17,012 nucleotides of DNA, taken from assembly GCA_005881495.1 (NCBI GenBank), contig VBHI01000352.1, forward strand, positions 1 through 17,012, read 5' to 3'. Below the pieces are notes generated by a model. That model did not search any database. It saw nothing but the letters and a program-made list of their open reading frames with translations, and was not told where the DNA came from. Of the stretch, positions 14,682 through 17,012 are shown one piece after another. The first letter of the stretch is position 1. Every line of letters begins with the position of its first letter. The stretch is from Chloroflexota bacterium (GTDB lineage: Bacteria > Chloroflexota > Ktedonobacteria > Ktedonobacterales > Ktedonobacteraceae). The position numbers and the translations under genes were made by a program.

Positions 14682-15476
14682 TTAAAAATAGACCAGTTCA
14701 TCTAACCACTCAACGCCACCCGCACCAAGCGCAGCTCCCAGCATTTCAGTTACCTCGTCACTCAGTAAAATATTGCGATCTTTGCGATAAAGAGCGAGAA
14801 AACGCGGTAGCACTTTTGGCCCATACTGTTTCAGGATATCGGCAGCAAGTTGTTCAAGTAAAAGCTCGTAACACAAATAATCCTCTGGAATGGTATCCTC
14901 ATACCAATCGAAACCACGTATCGTGACTGGCGTCTTTCCATCTTCTTCCGGCTCAATAATCTCCGCGTATTTCTCAAAAAGATCCTTATTGACGATGTCA
15001 CGGTGTCCACTTATTTGCTGAGAGACCCAGAGTGCTGCGAACTTCAGTTGCCACTCGTCCGCCCACAAAGGATATTCAACAGGATATGGACGCGGATCGT
15101 TTTCCAGGTAAGCCAGCCCCAATTCGTGATACAACATAAAAGCAAGTTTTGCCAGGGTTGGCTCACCAAAAATTGGATCAAGCTCCAATGGAACGACCAG
15201 GGTTGGAGGGGATGTTACATCCGTCCAAAAAGGATGAGGATTTTGTAACTCTTCTTCCTCATCTCGTGGAACCAGGTTCCAATCGGTTAGCGCTACTAAC
15301 AATAGCTCTATCTCAGGCATAGGTTGACCCAGTAAATCTGTCAGCAAATTGCCTGCTTTGTTGATAGACTGAAATGCCCAGCGGGCAAACTCTTCTTCAG
15401 CCTCTGGGTAATAAACAGTCAGTGGCTCTGCTAATGTCTCATAGCGTTCATAAGGAAATGATGCTTTATTTGCCAT
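14682..15476 (-). CDS. Peptidase-MA-like (gluzincin) protein with a degenerate HExxH motif, probably not a peptidase
   Basis: The product has 264 residues, is acidic, and has no signal peptide or membrane helix. A helix at 110-124 contains YHELGLAYLE: His117 and Glu118 fit the start of a zinc-peptidase HExxH, but the second His position is Leu121. A candidate third ligand, Glu141 in PLWADEW, is 19 residues further on, as in gluzincins. The C-terminal part (CYELLLEQLAADILKQYG...LGAALG) resembles the helical end of peptidase_MA-type domains. Together this suggests a peptidase fold that has lost zinc binding, so catalysis is doubtful. The ATG overlaps the stop of the upstream GTPase gene by 11 bases and has a weak RBS, which implies translational coupling and a shared role. 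The domain call is inference; the coding status is solid. Confidence 0.7.
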   Translation of the reverse strand: MANKASFPYERYETLAEPLTVYYPEAEEEFARWAFQSINKAGNLLTDLLGQPMPEIELLLVALTDWNLVPRDEEEELQNPHPFWTDVTSPPTLVVPLELDPIFGEPTLAKLAFMLYHELGLAYLENDPRPYPVEYPLWADEWQLKFAALWVSQQISGHRDIVNKDLFEKYAEIIEPEEDGKTPVTIRGFDWYEDTIPEDYLCYELLLEQLAADILKQYGPKVLPRFLALYRKDRNILLSDEVTEMLGAALGAGGVEWLDELVYF

Positions 15477-16722
15477 TAATTTTTTCTTCTAATTGTTCTT
15501 CCTTCGGCTCTTCAATGAGGAGTGGCAAATCTTTACCTTCAAGCTGATACTGGCGCAATTCCTCTGGCGTGTTTTGTCTACGGAATCGTCGATAGAATCC
15601 CGTGTAGAGGCGGTGCAACGTCCTCGGGCTTATCTGTTTACCGCTATCGTAATACTCGAGGGCGACCTGGCCCATCGACCAGGTGGCTGCACCAGCAATA
15701 GCGCCGGCTACGAAATCACCACCAAAAGGCACTACCTTTGCGGCCTGTTCCGCAAGGAAACGAAAGCCCAGACCACCAGCCATAGTTGAAATTAACGCCC
15801 GTGCATGCAGCATGAAATTATTGGAGTCAATAGGTTCCCCATAGAGCGCAGCGACGCGCAATACCAGGCGAATTTGCACACCCAGCAGGATCGGAATATC
15901 AATCAGCGGTATTGGCTCAATTCCAGCAGCAAGGCTCAAAAAAGTGGCATTGCGAATGATTCGCTGTGCCGCCGAGCGCCGGTAAGCTGGCAATTCATGT
16001 CCAATTACCAGCGCAGCTTCAGGACTCGCTTCAATCATCGTTGGGATCAGTTCTTCAGCAATATTTTCGCCCGTTTTGCCTGAAATGGGTATGACACCCA
16101 CCACACCAAGCATCACAGCTGCCTTAGTAGCTAGCTGATCACCATTTTCTCCACCTTTCAATACATCGATCTTGTTGACTGCAACAATGATCGGTTTCTT
16201 GAGTTTCTTGATACTCTCGTACAGTTCGCGGTCTATCGATTGCAGCCCCTTGCTTGCATCAATGAGGAAGACAATGACACTGGCCTGATCCAGGCCACTT
16301 CTTACTTCATCAGAAAGATAACCAGAGCTTTCAATGCCCGGTGTGTCAATTAATGTAAAAGGGCCGAAGTCCGTACGTACCAATGAAAGTGTTGTACCAG
16401 CTTGCGATGAAACCGGCGAGAGGTTTTCCCCTTTTATCTTATTGAAAAGCGTACTTTTGCCAGTATTGGGCTGCCCGACGATCACCACCGTATGATTCAG
16501 ACCATTCAGCACCTCTTCTTGTGCAGCTTTCCAATTGACGGTCCTCATAAAGCTCTGCACCATCCCAATGGTAGCAGGTAAATTTTTCAGGGTGCTTATA
16601 CCAAGGTCGCTGAAAGTTCTAATCCTGTTACTCTGACGAATAGCGCTGTTCAGGCTGTCCTGGGCTATCTTTTTCACATCCTCATCTGGAGACAAGTTTT
16701 CTATTTTTTTACTGCTAGCCAT
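15466..16722 (-). CDS. Era-like GTPase with C-terminal DUF697-like domain
   Basis: The product is a 418-residue TRAFAC-class GTPase. The G domain covers about residues 75-235: G1 GQPNTGKST (83-91), G2 Thr in AGTT (108-111), G3 DTPG (126-129), G4 NKID (183-186) and G5 SGKTG (214-218). All are intact, so GTP binding and hydrolysis are expected. The C-terminal region (about 240-360) matches the DUF697 pattern: RRSAAQRIIRNAT, then hydrophobic helices IPLIDIPILLGVQIRLV and GGLGFRFLAEQAAKVVPF with a glycine-rich helix, likely membrane-associated. The tail is acidic and charged. It has no KH domain, so it is not Era itself; proteins of this form are usually of unknown function. AAGGA lies eight bases before the ATG, and a good promoter match is upstream. 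It heads a two-gene unit with the peptidase-like gene. Confidence 0.85.
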   Translation of the reverse strand: MASSKKIENLSPDEDVKKIAQDSLNSAIRQSNRIRTFSDLGISTLKNLPATIGMVQSFMRTVNWKAAQEEVLNGLNHTVVIVGQPNTGKSTLFNKIKGENLSPVSSQAGTTLSLVRTDFGPFTLIDTPGIESSGYLSDEVRSGLDQASVIVFLIDASKGLQSIDRELYESIKKLKKPIIVAVNKIDVLKGGENGDQLATKAAVMLGVVGVIPISGKTGENIAEELIPTMIEASPEAALVIGHELPAYRRSAAQRIIRNATFLSLAAGIEPIPLIDIPILLGVQIRLVLRVAALYGEPIDSNNFMLHARALISTMAGGLGFRFLAEQAAKVVPFGGDFVAGAIAGAATWSMGQVALEYYDSGKQISPRTLHRLYTGFYRRFRRQNTPEELRQYQLEGKDLPLLIEEPKEEQLEEKINGK

Positions 16723-16789
16723 ACTCTATTTCCTTCCCTATGAATATCTTGAGACCTGGGATGAAAAGCCATAAGAACTGAATGTATCC

Positions 16790-16819
16790 ATTATAGTCGT
16801 ATTGGCCTTTCAATCGCAA
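16790..16819 (-). promoter_or_regulatory. Candidate promoter for the GTPase / peptidase-like pair
   Basis: On the minus strand, TTGCGA (16814-16819, four of six) is followed after 18 bases by a perfect TATAAT (16790-16795). The predicted leader to the ATG at 16722 is about 60 bases. Confidence 0.5.
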
Positions 16820-16931
16820 CCGTTTTCGAGGCAGGCCTAGGATTCGTGCAAAAATCTATCAGAGGAGTCTAGTGCGGCTTCTCAAGGTCATTCAGGGGCA
16901 CGCATTTCGCTCGCCCAGCCACTCGCCCCGG

Positions 16932-17012
16932 CTAGAGCTCGGCTGTCTGCTCGGGGCGGCTGCTCTCCTCATCCGCCTCGTCCTCCAGGGCCCCCAGGGC
17001 GCGCAGCGACGC
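16932..17012 (-). CDS. C-terminal end of a GC-rich minus-strand gene (truncated by the window)
   Basis: The minus-strand frame is open from the right edge for 26 codons and ends with TAG at 16932-16934. It encodes an acidic tail (ALGALEDEADEESSRPEQ). Third codon positions are about 92% G or C while second positions are about 46%, the pattern of real coding in GC-rich DNA. This supports it over the antisense frame. Too little is present to name a family. The composition differs sharply from all other genes in the window, which are near 50% GC. Confidence 0.45.
   Translation of the reverse strand, partial: ASLRALGALEDEADEESSRPEQTAEL

Noticed and set aside
16872..17012. Plus-strand frame from a GTG at 16872 with GAGGAG just upstream, open to the right edge
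   Set aside because: Codon-position GC pattern (third versus second position) favours the opposite strand, and the frame is the exact codon-phase antisense of it. The RBS may be chance.

Overview
The window looks like chromosomal housekeeping DNA from a bacterium, most likely a Chloroflexota member of the Ktedonobacteria type. That placement is an inference from gene content and layout (glcD-glcE-glcF set, an archaeal-type MptA-like GTP cyclohydrolase fused to HPPK, an Era-like GTPase with a DUF697-like domain, a MutY without the NUDIX-like domain), near-balanced base composition and frequent GTG/TTG starts with strong Shine-Dalgarno sequences. No rRNA, tRNA, CRISPR array, insertion sequence or phage gene is visible. 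No defence or mobile system is apparent.

Left part (1-4365): the C-terminal half of a DHA2-type MFS drug exporter runs off the left edge. It converges on an unrecognised 188-codon minus-strand gene across a small inverted repeat. An AT-rich divergent intergenic region (1786-2146) follows, then a small Cys-containing protein of unknown function 15 nt upstream of a MutY-like adenine DNA glycosylase, and a PIG-L/LmbE deacetylase with a TTG start, a consensus RBS and its own promoter-like sequence.

Middle (4366-7850): after a gene-poor gap comes a 506-codon fusion of HPPK (FolK) with an MptA/FolE2-type GTP cyclohydrolase, i.e. two non-consecutive steps of folate/pterin synthesis in one chain. 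Next are the ribosomal silencing factor RsfS behind a good promoter match, a 59-residue single-pass membrane protein, and a secreted, C-terminally anchored lamin-tail-domain protein.

Right-middle (7992-13615): glcD, glcE, an RlmM-like rRNA 2'-O-methyltransferase gene and glcF lie on the plus strand. The glc genes would form a flavin/iron-sulfur 2-hydroxyacid (glycolate or D-lactate) oxidase. The methyltransferase overlaps glcE by 4 nt and splits the complex genes. GlcF carries a C-terminal hydrophobic segment followed by an arginine run, and its stop codon lies inside a perfect (GATAA)9 tandem repeat.

Right end (13703-17012): the minus strand carries prephenate dehydrogenase (tyrA), a protein resembling a gluzincin peptidase whose HExxH motif has lost its second His, and upstream of it (11-nt overlap) an Era-like GTPase with a C-terminal DUF697-like domain. 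At the right edge base composition jumps to strongly GC-rich, where the C-terminus of another minus-strand gene enters the window.
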